This document shows positions 49,085 to 57,715 of a stretch of 64,000 bases of DNA, in pieces. Every line of letters starts with the position of its first letter. Within the stretch, counting starts at the first letter, position 1. Below the pieces are notes generated by a model. The model searched no databases, was not told the DNA's origin, and saw only the letters and a program-made list of their open reading frames with translations. The position numbers and the translations under genes are program-made. The DNA is from Planctomycetia bacterium (GTDB lineage Bacteria; Planctomycetota; Phycisphaerae; Phycisphaerales; SM1A02). The stretch lies in the NCBI GenBank assembly GCA_005776885.1, contig SXOD01000011.1, forward strand, positions 1-64,000. The letters are read 5' to 3'.

Positions 49085-50469
49085 CAGCGCGGGACCTCCA
49101 CCAGTCGAGGCGCCTGCGGCACCATCTTGGTCGGGTCACGAGGGTCGATCCCCACGAGCAGCTCTTCGCCGTTGACCAGGTGTTTCGGGAACTGCTGCAG
49201 CAGCGCGGTCACTTCGTCGGAGAACAGCGTGCTGCGGGCGTCGTAGGCCTCGGCCCCGAAGGCGCCGATCGTCACCACGCTCGTCGTGGTCTGCTCGCTG
49301 TGCGAGTAGAAGGCCAGGTACCCGCGCGTGCGAAGTTCCGCGCAGTACGCCTCCGCCTTGCGGCGGACATCATCAAACGACATCGTGCCGGAACCAAGGT
49401 CACTCCACACGGCCACCTGCAGCGAGTAGAGCGGATTCTGCTCTGGGTATCGAAGTCGCAGCTGCCGGACATCGAACGGCGCAATGAAGTCGCCATCCAC
49501 CACGCCCGACATCACCGTCAGCATCGCGCGCGGAAAGAGCTTCTTGCCATCGGCCTCCATGGACTTGATGGTCCGGAGCAGTCCCTGCGCCGCCGCGTCG
49601 TCAGCGTGCTCGAACTTCCCGGCGAGCACGACGCTTCCGCTGGGCTTGCTCCGCACGTGGATGTCTGGAACCGCCGGGAACCGCTCGCGATACTGCGCCG
49701 CGACGGCATCCGCAGTGGGTCGATTTCCATCGCCGCTGAAGGTCGCCAGCACCACGCCCCAGACCTTGGCGTCGGACGCGGCTCGATTCAGGTCGGTGGT
49801 CGACGATGCAGCCACGGCTGGCTTGGTTTGCACCGCACCCGCCACCGCACCGGCACCCGCCCCCGCGCCCGCCCCTGCACCCGCATCTGGACCAGGCGAC
49901 TCGAGTTCGAGGCTTGAATCGACCCCTTGCCGTTCCGAACTCAACGTCGGCGCCGGGAGTGGAGGCAATCGATCTGCCGCCTTGGCAACCTGTGCCTCTT
50001 GGTCTTTCTGGAACTTGCTCTTGGGGAACGAGTTAGGATTAGTCTCGCCCGCCGTGCCTTTCCCTGCAGCACCGCCAGCACCCGCCGAACCAGCCGCAAG
50101 TCGCATTGGCTTGGGGCCGGTGTAGGGAACGTCTTCGTCAGTGATGTGCTGGCGTCCGGAGGCAGCGCCATCAACCCCGCCTGCGGAGGGAGTTGTCAAG
50201 GTGTCGCCTGCCGCGGCCGTCGACCTCGAAAATCCCTCTGCCTTGGGAAGTTCCACCTTGAGGGCGCTCTGCCTTGCCGACCTGGAGTTGGTGGCCCCCG
50301 GGGAGGTGTCCACCAGTGCCCAATCGGGATCCGCCAGGTTGGAAGTAACACGCGCCGGAGCTCGCGTGGCTTGCTGCGCCGAGTCGCATCCACCGCCGCA
50401 CACCGCCAGCGTGGCGAGCGTTGCCGACGAAGTGGCGATCTGACTCAAAAAACAGCGGGTGGCGGCCAT
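49084..50469 (-). CDS. Probable lipoprotein with a C-terminal SPOR-like alpha/beta region
   Basis: A 461-residue exported protein. The N-terminus has a hydrophobic stretch ending LAVC, a likely lipobox. A long low-complexity region follows (residues 40-215, rich in Ala, Gly, Pro and Ser, with a GAGAGAGAGAGA run). Residues 230-440 are folded: WGVVLATFSGDG, VVLAGKFEHADDAAAQGLLRTI, SLQVAVWSDLG, AEAYCAELRTRGYLAFYSH, VTIGAFGAEAYD. Paired bab units of this sort are reminiscent of SPOR-type peptidoglycan-binding repeats. It is the first gene of a three-gene operon (lipoprotein, holB, CYTH) with one- to four-base overlaps. Confidence 0.65.
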   Translation of the reverse strand: MAATRCFLSQIATSSATLATLAVCGGGCDSAQQATRAPARVTSNLADPDWALVDTSPGATNSRSARQSALKVELPKAEGFSRSTAAAGDTLTTPSAGGVDGAASGRQHITDEDVPYTGPKPMRLAAGSAGAGGAAGKGTAGETNPNSFPKSKFQKDQEAQVAKAADRLPPLPAPTLSSERQGVDSSLELESPGPDAGAGAGAGAGAGAVAGAVQTKPAVAASSTTDLNRAASDAKVWGVVLATFSGDGNRPTADAVAAQYRERFPAVPDIHVRSKPSGSVVLAGKFEHADDAAAQGLLRTIKSMEADGKKLFPRAMLTVMSGVVDGDFIAPFDVRQLRLRYPEQNPLYSLQVAVWSDLGSGTMSFDDVRRKAEAYCAELRTRGYLAFYSHSEQTTTSVVTIGAFGAEAYDARSTLFSDEVTALLQQFPKHLVNGEELLVGIDPRDPTKMVPQAPRLVEVPR

Positions 50470-50767
50470 CGAACCCGGTCATTCTCGCCGCTTCCGCCGA
50501 CTCCCACAAGCGGGGACGGCGTTCCAACCGGAGGTGGCGATGCCAGGCCATCCACAGGCCAAAAAACACTGGGGAAAGTGTGTGGAAAGTGCTCAAGATC
50601 GACGCCCATATTCGACGATGAAACCCTTTGCCCCCGACCACAACTCCATGTGGATCAGGGGCACCGAACCACCACCCTTGGCGTCCGACAGCCAATCCGA
50701 CCCCGTCCAACGCGTGACGGGGCTGATGCCTGCCCGGGACGCGAGGGAACGAACTGAGGAAACTGGA
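50470..50767. other. Divergent intergenic region with a hairpin
   Basis: A 298-bp gap between divergent genes. It holds a perfect 7-bp stem, CCCCGTC at 50701-50707 with GACGGGG at 50716-50722, in the leader of the FlgM-like gene, and a GAGGA ribosome-binding site at 50756-50760. Nothing else is supported. Confidence 0.4.
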
Positions 50768-51097
50768 ATGTCGCAGGTCTTCGAGCAAGTCTCCCAGCAA
50801 GTCTTCCACCAGGTCTTGGATTCGATGCAAGCATTGACCGATAGAGTTGGCAGTAGCAGGATGACTGATCGAAGTCGCGAGCGTGACGAGCCGACTACCG
50901 GCGCCCCGGGCGACGGCGGTCATCGCTCCATCGATCCCATCGCCGCTCGACTGGACGCGATCAAGAACATGCCCGACGTGCGGCTGGATCGCATCGAGGC
51001 GATGAAGCGCGCGATCGCCGATGGCGAGTTTGACACGCCCGAGCGGCTGAACGCCGCGATTCGACGCATGCTCGACGACCTGCATCGCGGCGAGTGA
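50768..51097 (+). CDS. FlgM-like anti-sigma-28 domain protein
   Basis: A 109-residue protein. The last 50 residues (DPIAARLDAIKNMPDVRLDR, then IEAMKRAIADGEFDTPERLN and IRRMLDDL) resemble the C-terminal sigma-28-binding part of FlgM: a PDVR motif, a helix, a GxxD turn and a final helix. The N-terminus (VFEQVSQQVFHQVLDSMQAL) is helical. FlgM holds back flagellar sigma factor FliA; no flagellar gene is nearby. The start is fixed by GAGGA seven bases before the ATG. It lies 31 bases upstream of the beta-CASP gene, which has its own TACTCT box. Confidence 0.65.
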   Translation: MSQVFEQVSQQVFHQVLDSMQALTDRVGSSRMTDRSRERDEPTTGAPGDGGHRSIDPIAARLDAIKNMPDVRLDRIEAMKRAIADGEFDTPERLNAAIRRMLDDLHRGE

Positions 51098-51116
51098 GCC
51101 CCCACCACAACTCGCC

Positions 51117-51122
51117 TACTCT
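51117..51122 (+). promoter_or_regulatory. -10-like TACTCT, six bases before ATG 51129
   Basis: TACTCT, exactly six bases, ATG; suggests a leaderless transcript for the beta-CASP gene. Confidence 0.4.
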
Positions 51123-51128
51123 TCGGGG

Positions 51129-52952
51129 ATGCGCCTTCGGATGATTGTCGTGTCGTTGATGGTCGCACTCGCGCCCGTGTGGCTCGGCGCGCGCGCCACA
51201 CCCGTCGACGAACCATCCATCACCGTCCACGGCGCCGCCGGCCAGGTCTCCGGGTCCAACTCGATCCTTGAGATCGGTGGGAAGAAGTGGGTCATCGATT
51301 GCGGCACCTTCATGCCGGAAGTGGGCGACACCGCCGCCGCGCGCGAAGCGTGGGCCAACACGAACTCCTCCACCGTTCCCGAGGATGAGCTGGACGCAGA
51401 CGGCGTCTTCCTCACGCACGCGCACATCGACCACATCGGTCGAGTGCCGCTCTTGGTGCGCGAGGGGTATCGCGGACCGATCTACGCCACGGAGGGAACG
51501 ATCCAGCTGGCCGCGCCGATGCTCCTGAGCAACGCGCGCTACGACGAGGCCAGCAAGCGCAACTGGATGTGGTCCAGTTCAGCCGCTTCGGCGGGCAAGA
51601 ACTACATCACCGGGCACTGGATGGCTGGATGCCAGTCGGCCAACAGCATCAGCCCGAAGAACGCGACCACATTCACGGGGACCGTCACGGAACTGACTGA
51701 GCAGATCAGCCGAGGGGGCCCGCGGAAATCGGTCTCCCCCTGCCGCGCGTGCGCGGAACTGGAAGTGGCCGGCGTCATCAAGCAGATGAAGGCGGTGAAG
51801 GAGGGGAAGTCGTTCACCCTCCCTGGCGGGATGACGGCCACGCCGTACAGCGCGGGCCACATTCCGGGTTCGTGCTCCTGGCTCCTTGAGACGAAGGCGA
51901 AGAAGGGAAAGAAGGGAAAGCGCGGAGCACCAGACGAGGTTGACACTCCCGCTATCCGCATCCTGTTTTCAGGCGACCTTGGTTGGGATGGCTCCACGCT
52001 CATCGAGGGACCCGAGCCGGCTCCGCCCGTCGATGTGGTGCTCATCGAGACCACCTATGGATGCTCCAATCGAACGAAGCCAGTTGACGAAGGCATGGCC
52101 GAGTTTCGCAAGGCCGTGTCCGACACGATCGCCGAAGGCGGCATCGCCTGGATTCCATCGTTCGCATTGGATCGAACGCAGAAGGTGCTCCACCAACTGA
52201 GGATCGCCCAGCGCGAGGGGCTCATCAGGGAGAATGTCCCGATCTTCGTGCCGTCGCCGTCGGCGCGCGCCGTCACGGAGGTGTACGAGCGCAACAGCAA
52301 GAAGGGTTGGTTCCGCGATCTGTGGGCGAAGGACAAGACCAACCTCCGGCCGCCCGGGTACGAGGACTCAGAGGAAGCGTTCGATGACTGGATGACCAGG
52401 CAATCGCCGGCGATCCTCGTCTCCACCGGTGGATTGCTGGATGTCGCGTTCGGCGGCGGTTCGATGCGACCGCTCTTGGACAACCCCAAGGTCACCGTGT
52501 TCCTCGTCGGCTACCAGGACCCCTTTTCCCCGGGCGGGCAGATGGCGGATTCCGTCACCAAGGGCGAGTCCACCGCAGGCAAGACCATTCGCACGCCCGA
52601 CGGCAAGACGGTGGACATCAAGGTGCAGACCAAGCGCCTGGGCGGCTTCTCCGCGCACGGCCGCGCCAACGAAATCGATGCCTGGCTGGCCAACCAGGAC
52701 AAGGAGACCTGCCGAGTCTTGCTGGTGCACGGTGAGTCGCAGGCACTCAAGGACCGACAAAAGTGCCTGGAAGACCAAGGCTGGAAGCATGTGATGGTGC
52801 CGGAGCGGGCAAAACCGGTCGAGTTGGTGCCGCAGTCGAAGACATCCGCCGCGGCGGCGGCGGCGCCCGCCACCGCATCGGCGGGAGCAGACGGCGTCGG
52901 GACGCCCCGCGCGCTTGGCTCCGATGATTGTGTGCAGCAGCGCTGGCGCTGA
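51129..52952 (+). CDS. Beta-CASP metallo-beta-lactamase-fold hydrolase with a signal peptide
   Basis: A 607-residue protein. The core is a metallo-beta-lactamase fold (SGSNSILEIG, DCGTFMPE, metal site THAHIDHIGRVP, YSAGHIPGS, FSGDLGWDG). A beta-CASP insertion and motifs (ETTYGCSNR, IPSFALDRTQKVLHQL, ISTGGLLDV-like VSTGGLLDVAFGG, VFLVGYQDPFSPG, LGGFSAHGRANEI, VLLVHGE) follow, as in RNA-processing nucleases. Two additions are odd: a hydrophobic N-terminus of signal-peptide type (MRLRMIVVSLMVALAPVWLG), and a Cys-containing insert near residues 170-215. If exported, an RNase role is unlikely. The C-terminus is Ala-rich. It converges on the DUF4143 gene with a six-base gap. Confidence 0.82.
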   Translation: MRLRMIVVSLMVALAPVWLGARATPVDEPSITVHGAAGQVSGSNSILEIGGKKWVIDCGTFMPEVGDTAAAREAWANTNSSTVPEDELDADGVFLTHAHIDHIGRVPLLVREGYRGPIYATEGTIQLAAPMLLSNARYDEASKRNWMWSSSAASAGKNYITGHWMAGCQSANSISPKNATTFTGTVTELTEQISRGGPRKSVSPCRACAELEVAGVIKQMKAVKEGKSFTLPGGMTATPYSAGHIPGSCSWLLETKAKKGKKGKRGAPDEVDTPAIRILFSGDLGWDGSTLIEGPEPAPPVDVVLIETTYGCSNRTKPVDEGMAEFRKAVSDTIAEGGIAWIPSFALDRTQKVLHQLRIAQREGLIRENVPIFVPSPSARAVTEVYERNSKKGWFRDLWAKDKTNLRPPGYEDSEEAFDDWMTRQSPAILVSTGGLLDVAFGGGSMRPLLDNPKVTVFLVGYQDPFSPGGQMADSVTKGESTAGKTIRTPDGKTVDIKVQTKRLGGFSAHGRANEIDAWLANQDKETCRVLLVHGESQALKDRQKCLEDQGWKHVMVPERAKPVELVPQSKTSAAAAAAPATASAGADGVGTPRALGSDDCVQQRWR

Positions 52953-52958
52953 AGTCCC

Positions 52959-54176
52959 CTACCCTCCCACCCACCGATCCACGGGGTGCGAGAGGAACTC
53001 CTCCACCGAGATCCCATCGCCGCCAACCAGCAGCTGTCGATGCACCTTGTGACGCTGGGAGAAGAGCGTTGTGCCCGTGTGCGGACGGTGTGTTGGGTAT
53101 GCCCGACCGCTCTTCACTTCGATCGCCGTGACGCGGCGCCCCTGCCGGACCACGAAGTCCACCTCCGCATCGCCTTCGCGCCAGTAGTACAACTCGCAGA
53201 CACCGGAGGCCGCCGCGTTGGCGAGGTGGGCACCCACCGCCGACTCCACAAGGTGGCCCCAGTGTTCCGGGTCGGTGCGCGCCTCGCCTGGAGCCAAACC
53301 CGTCGTGGCGCTCATGAGCGCGGTGTTGAGGACCTGCAACTTTGGAATGGACCCTCGGACGCGGATGTTGTTGCCCGCGAACTTCTGCAGTCCTCGTACA
53401 AGCCCTGCAGCCGACAGCAGGTCAAGGTAGTGCGCGAGAGTCGTGGTGTTTCCCGCATCCTGGAGTTGGCCAAGCATCTTGGTGTACGAAAGCACCTGAC
53501 CCGATGAGTGGCATGCGAGTTCGAAAAGGCGGCGCAGCAACGCGGGCTTGTCCACGCGCGTCAGCATCAAGACGTCCTTGGAAATGGATGGTTCGATGAG
53601 GCTCTCGCGCACATAACTCATCCATCGTGCGTCGTCGTGCACCAGCGCCGCGGCACCGGGATATCCACCGTGGACAATGAATTGATCCAATGGCCATCCG
53701 AACGCCTCGCGCATCTCCGTAAACGACCAGTGCGGGAGACGGATCACCTCGAACCGTCCCGCCAAGCTCTCGGTGAGACCGGACTGAATGAGAAGTGGCG
53801 CTGACCCGAGGACCGCGACCCGGAGCGGGCGCTTCGCACGGGAGTCTTCGTCCCACAGGCGCTTGACTGACTCAGACCAATCGGGGATCTTTTGGATCTC
53901 ATCGATCACGAGCAGGCTTCCATCGGCGTGAGACCTCGCTTCGATTCGCGCCGCATCCCACTGCTGGGCGATCCATGAGGACCCCAGTGACTGTGGGTCG
54001 TCGGCGCTGGCGTACCGCACTGGATACGGCAGGGAATCCGTGACCTGCTGCACCATCGTGGACTTGCCTACCTGTCGTGGCCCGGCCACCACCTGCACAT
54101 GCCGACGCGGCTCTTCCAACCGCTGCCGCAAGACCGCGGCCTGTGCCCGGATGAACTGGGGTCTTTGTTTATTCAT
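52959..54176 (-). CDS. AAA ATPase with DUF4143 C-terminal domain
   Basis: A 405-residue ATPase. Walker A is AGPRQVGKST near residue 31, Walker B LLVIDEIQKIPDW near 88, and a sensor segment is AVLGSAPLLIQSGLTESLAGR. The C-terminal half is DUF4143: SYTKMLGQLQDAGNTTTLAHYLDLLSAAGLV, then LESAVGAHL-like VESAVGAHLANAA and a nuclease-like YYWREGDAEVDFVV...AIEVKSG segment (Asp and Glu-x-Lys as in PD-(D/E)XK folds). Such proteins are widespread and often horizontally moved; their role is unknown. It has its own strong promoter. Codon use is slightly AT-richer than that of its neighbours. Confidence 0.87.
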   Translation of the reverse strand: MNKQRPQFIRAQAAVLRQRLEEPRRHVQVVAGPRQVGKSTMVQQVTDSLPYPVRYASADDPQSLGSSWIAQQWDAARIEARSHADGSLLVIDEIQKIPDWSESVKRLWDEDSRAKRPLRVAVLGSAPLLIQSGLTESLAGRFEVIRLPHWSFTEMREAFGWPLDQFIVHGGYPGAAALVHDDARWMSYVRESLIEPSISKDVLMLTRVDKPALLRRLFELACHSSGQVLSYTKMLGQLQDAGNTTTLAHYLDLLSAAGLVRGLQKFAGNNIRVRGSIPKLQVLNTALMSATTGLAPGEARTDPEHWGHLVESAVGAHLANAAASGVCELYYWREGDAEVDFVVRQGRRVTAIEVKSGRAYPTHRPHTGTTLFSQRHKVHRQLLVGGDGISVEEFLSHPVDRWVGG

Positions 54177-54187
54177 TGTCGTGAGTA

Positions 54188-54215
54188 ATCGTACTCAATA
54201 TGTTGCGTAAAACAA
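54188..54215 (-). promoter_or_regulatory. Sigma-70-like promoter of the DUF4143 ATPase gene
   Basis: On the minus strand TTGTTT (54210-54215), a 16-base spacer, TACGAT (54188-54193), then 11 bases to the ATG. GAGTA and TACTC around the -10 box form a small inverted repeat (54184-54197) that could be an operator. Confidence 0.6.
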
Positions 54216-54289
54216 GACCGTGCACCAGAATCGGCTTTGCGGGTCCAAGTTCGGGCATTCCGGCTGTGAGTTCCACCCCCCACCCCTCC

Positions 54290-54295
54290 TACACT
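54290..54295 (+). promoter_or_regulatory. -10-like TACACT, six bases before ATG 54302
   Basis: Same hexamer and spacing as upstream of eboF: TACACT, six bases, ATG. Confidence 0.5.
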
Positions 54296-54301
54296 GGGCG
54301 G

Positions 54302-57300
54302 ATGCATCCGACCAATCTGGCCGCGTGGGCGGTGGTTTTCGCCCTGTCTGGCGCGCTCCTCGCCCCCCGCGCGCTGGCCACACCCGCTCCCGCCTCCCCC
54401 CAAGACCTGAACGCCGCCGCCCGCAACCAGCAGAACGGGATGCGCGAAGCCGACATCCGCTGGGATGCGCTCACCAACGCGCGGGTGGTCGTGCGTCCGG
54501 GCCAGGTGATCGAGAACGCCACCGTCATCCTGCGTGACGGATGGGTCGACGCCGTCGGCGTTGGACTGCCCGTCCCCACCGGCGCCCGCGTCCACGACCT
54601 CGCCGGCAAGACCATCTACGCCGGCTTCATCGACCTCAACATTCCAGTCAACACGGCCACGATTGCGGCGCAAGCGGCCTCGGCTCGTGATGGCCACTGG
54701 AATCCTCGCGTCACCCCGCAAGTGGATGCCGCGCTCGCGTCGATCGACGCTGGCGTCGCGGGCGAACTCCGCTCGCTTGGGTTCACAGCCGCCGTCGCCC
54801 GGCCCAACGCCGGCATCTTCCGCGGTGAGTCGCGCGTGCAGCTCCTGGAGTCGGGTGCCTCGCCGGGTGGCACGCCGTTCGCATTCACGACGATCGACCG
54901 CGATGTCGGGCAGGGCATCTCCCTTGAGCGCGGCGAGTTTGACTGGGATGCCCCCAACGCGGACGCTCGCATGCGCAGCGTCACCTTCCCCGGGTCACAG
55001 ATGGGCGCGATTGCCCTCGTGCGGCAGACACTGAGCGATGCCGCGTGGGCCACGCAGGCCAAGCAGGTGTGGGACTCCGCACCATCGGGCGACACCCCAC
55101 CCAATGTGGACATGGCGCTTCTCGCACTTCAACCACTTCTCGCCGGCGACGAGCGCGCGTGGCTCCAGCCGCAGGACGAACAGCAACTCCTCCGGCTGGC
55201 ACGGTGCACCAACGAGGCGGGCATCAAGGCGGCCGCGCTTGGGACGGGCATGGAGTTCAAGCGGTTGGACGATGTCGCCGCCACTCGGATGGACATCGTC
55301 GTCCCGGTGGCCTTCCCAAAGGCGCCGGAGGTTGCGGACCCGCGACTCGCCGAGCAGATCCCGCTCTCGGCACTCAAGGAGTGGGCGATTGCACCGGCGA
55401 ATCCGGCGCTCCTCGCGACTCGCCTTGGCGCGCAGGGCAATCGAATCGCGCTCACCACCAACGGACTGGAGTCGCGCAACCAGTTCCCCGAGCGGGTTCG
55501 GCAAGCGCAAGAAGCGGGACTCACGGCGGATCAAGTCCTCGCCGCACTCACCACCGATGCTGCCGCGATGGCTGGTGTCGCGGACCTCATGGGCACCGTG
55601 GAACCTGGACGCATGGCCAACCTGGTCGTCGTCGAGGGTGGCCCGCTGTTTGGCACCGACACGAAGGTGGTCGATGTCTGGATTGCGGGTCGACGCACCG
55701 AGGTCACCAAGGCCCCCGCGCTCACGATGGATGGCGCGTGCACGCTGGCGATGGAAGGCCAGGATGGAACGGTGCGCGATGTCACGATCGACGCCCGCAA
55801 GGAATCGATCACCGTGCTTGAGCCGCAGGTCGATGAGCAGGGCAACGCGAAGGACCCAAAGCAGCACGCCGCTTCCGAAGTCAAGGTGACGGCACCGCGC
55901 CTCACCTTCAAGATCGCGCCCGAGGCGCTTGGTCTCATCAAGGTGGAAGGCCAGCCGTGGGGAGCCGTGCGGTGCGCGGCCATCGTCGATGGCAACACGA
56001 TGCATGTCCAGGCCACCACGCTCACGGGCGAGGTGGTCGGGTTCACGATTTCGCCCAAGCAGGTTGCAGAAGCGCCCATGGGAGTGGTGCCGGCGACGGC
56101 GATCGCCGTGGCGGCAGCCGCACCAGCTACGACCGACGCCGCAACACCCACCGACAAGCCGGCCAAGAAACTCCTCGCCGTGGACCCGGTGACCGTGCCA
56201 ATCACCACGCCGCTTGGCGTGCGCGGCCTGGACACGCCCCCCGAGCAGGAGACGGTCGTCTTCGCCAACGCCACGGTGTGGACCAGCGGTCCGCAAGGCA
56301 TTCTCTCGCCCGCAAACGTCGTGGTCCACGACGGCAAAGTCGTCGCCGTTGGCCACGACGCCACCATGCCCGGCGCGCGGGTGATCGACTGCACGGGCAA
56401 GCACCTGTCGCCTGGCATGATCGATTGCCACAGCCACACCGGCATCGACGGCGGCGTCAACGAGTTCACGCAGGCGTGCACCGCCGAGGTTCGCATTGGC
56501 GATGTCATCGACCCCGATGACATCAACTGGTATTGGCAGCTGGCCGGCGGACTCACCGCCGCCAACCAGCTCCACGGCAGCGCCAACCCGATGGGCGGCC
56601 AGAACTCCGTCGTGAAGGCGCGGTGGGGCGAGGGTGCCGACGACTTCCCTGCCACCGGATTCAAGCCCGGCATGAAATGGGCGCTTGGCGAGAATGTGGT
56701 GGGGCCATCGGGTCGATACCCCGACACCCGCATGGGGGTGGAGGCGTACCTGCGTGATCGACTGACCGCCGCTTCGCAATACCGCGCCGCGATGGAAGAG
56801 TGGGATCGCAACAAGGGTGTTCGGCAGGGCGGAGAAGTCGCGCCGCGTCGAGACCTGGAACTTGAGGCGTTGTCGCAGATCGTGGCGGGCGAGCGAATCG
56901 TCCACTGCCACTCGTATCGGCAAGATGAAATCCTGATGCTCCTGCGACTTGCCGAAGACTTTGGCTTCCGCATCGGCACCCTGCAACATGTCCTGGAGGG
57001 CTACAAAGTCGCGGAGCTCATTGCCGCACACGGCGCGGGGGCCTCGTGCTTCACCGATTGGTGGGCTTACAAGATGGAAGTGATGGACGCGATCCCCTAC
57101 GCCGGCGCCATCATGCACGACCAGGGCGTGGTCGTCTCCTTCAACAGCGATTCCGACGAGTTGGCTCGACGGCTCAACCTGGAATGCGCCAAGGCGGTCC
57201 GCTACGGCGGGCTGGCACCGGGCGACGCACTGTGCTTCACCACGATCAACCCCGCCAAGCAACTGGGTGTCAGCCAGTTCACCGGCAGCCTGGAGCCCGG

Positions 57301-57715
57301 CAAGGATGCGGACCTGGTGGTGTGGAGCGGCGACCCGCTTTCCACCTTCACCAAGTGCGAGCAGACCTGGATCGACGGCGCCTGCTATTTCAGCCTTGAG
57401 AAGGACGCACAGATGCGTGACCGAGACAACGCACTTCGCACCCGCTTGATCGCTGCCGCCGCCGATGCCGACGGCGCGCGCGGGAGTGGCGGCGATGGTG
57501 GGCCTCCCGGCGAGGGTCGACGAGGCCGAGGCGGTCGCGGCCGTCGCGGACAGGGAGCTGGTGCGCCGGGCAGTCCAGGCGGTCCCGGAACCGACACCCC
57601 GCCCACGCTTCTCTCGCGGATGTGGGAAGAACGAGAGGACGCCGAACTGGAGCGCTGGCGCGCCGGTGCCAACATCGACCAACTCGCCCCGGCGAACTGT
57701 GGGGTGGGTCGATGA
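54302..57715 (+). CDS. Secreted double amidohydrolase-like protein
   Basis: An 1137-residue exported protein with signal peptide (MHPTNLAAWAVVFALSGALLAP). It holds two amidohydrolase-type modules. The first (residues 45-470) has the flanking composite domain (NARVVVRPGQVIENATVILRD and ends DLMGTVEPGRMANLVVVEGG) but GFIDLNIPVN in place of the HxH metal motif, so it looks non-catalytic. A 200-residue linker follows. The second (650-1050) has DCHSHTG, IVHCHSYRQDEI, TLQHVLEGYK and SFNSDSDELARRLN, so its metal centre seems complete. The end is a Gly/Arg-rich run and an acidic helix. ATG 54302 is supported by the TACACT box. The stop overlaps the next gene (ATGA). Confidence 0.85.
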   Translation: MHPTNLAAWAVVFALSGALLAPRALATPAPASPQDLNAAARNQQNGMREADIRWDALTNARVVVRPGQVIENATVILRDGWVDAVGVGLPVPTGARVHDLAGKTIYAGFIDLNIPVNTATIAAQAASARDGHWNPRVTPQVDAALASIDAGVAGELRSLGFTAAVARPNAGIFRGESRVQLLESGASPGGTPFAFTTIDRDVGQGISLERGEFDWDAPNADARMRSVTFPGSQMGAIALVRQTLSDAAWATQAKQVWDSAPSGDTPPNVDMALLALQPLLAGDERAWLQPQDEQQLLRLARCTNEAGIKAAALGTGMEFKRLDDVAATRMDIVVPVAFPKAPEVADPRLAEQIPLSALKEWAIAPANPALLATRLGAQGNRIALTTNGLESRNQFPERVRQAQEAGLTADQVLAALTTDAAAMAGVADLMGTVEPGRMANLVVVEGGPLFGTDTKVVDVWIAGRRTEVTKAPALTMDGACTLAMEGQDGTVRDVTIDARKESITVLEPQVDEQGNAKDPKQHAASEVKVTAPRLTFKIAPEALGLIKVEGQPWGAVRCAAIVDGNTMHVQATTLTGEVVGFTISPKQVAEAPMGVVPATAIAVAAAAPATTDAATPTDKPAKKLLAVDPVTVPITTPLGVRGLDTPPEQETVVFANATVWTSGPQGILSPANVVVHDGKVVAVGHDATMPGARVIDCTGKHLSPGMIDCHSHTGIDGGVNEFTQACTAEVRIGDVIDPDDINWYWQLAGGLTAANQLHGSANPMGGQNSVVKARWGEGADDFPATGFKPGMKWALGENVVGPSGRYPDTRMGVEAYLRDRLTAASQYRAAMEEWDRNKGVRQGGEVAPRRDLELEALSQIVAGERIVHCHSYRQDEILMLLRLAEDFGFRIGTLQHVLEGYKVAELIAAHGAGASCFTDWWAYKMEVMDAIPYAGAIMHDQGVVVSFNSDSDELARRLNLECAKAVRYGGLAPGDALCFTTINPAKQLGVSQFTGSLEPGKDADLVVWSGDPLSTFTKCEQTWIDGACYFSLEKDAQMRDRDNALRTRLIAAAADADGARGSGGDGGPPGEGRRGRGGRGRRGQGAGAPGSPGGPGTDTPPTLLSRMWEEREDAELERWRAGANIDQLAPANCGVGR

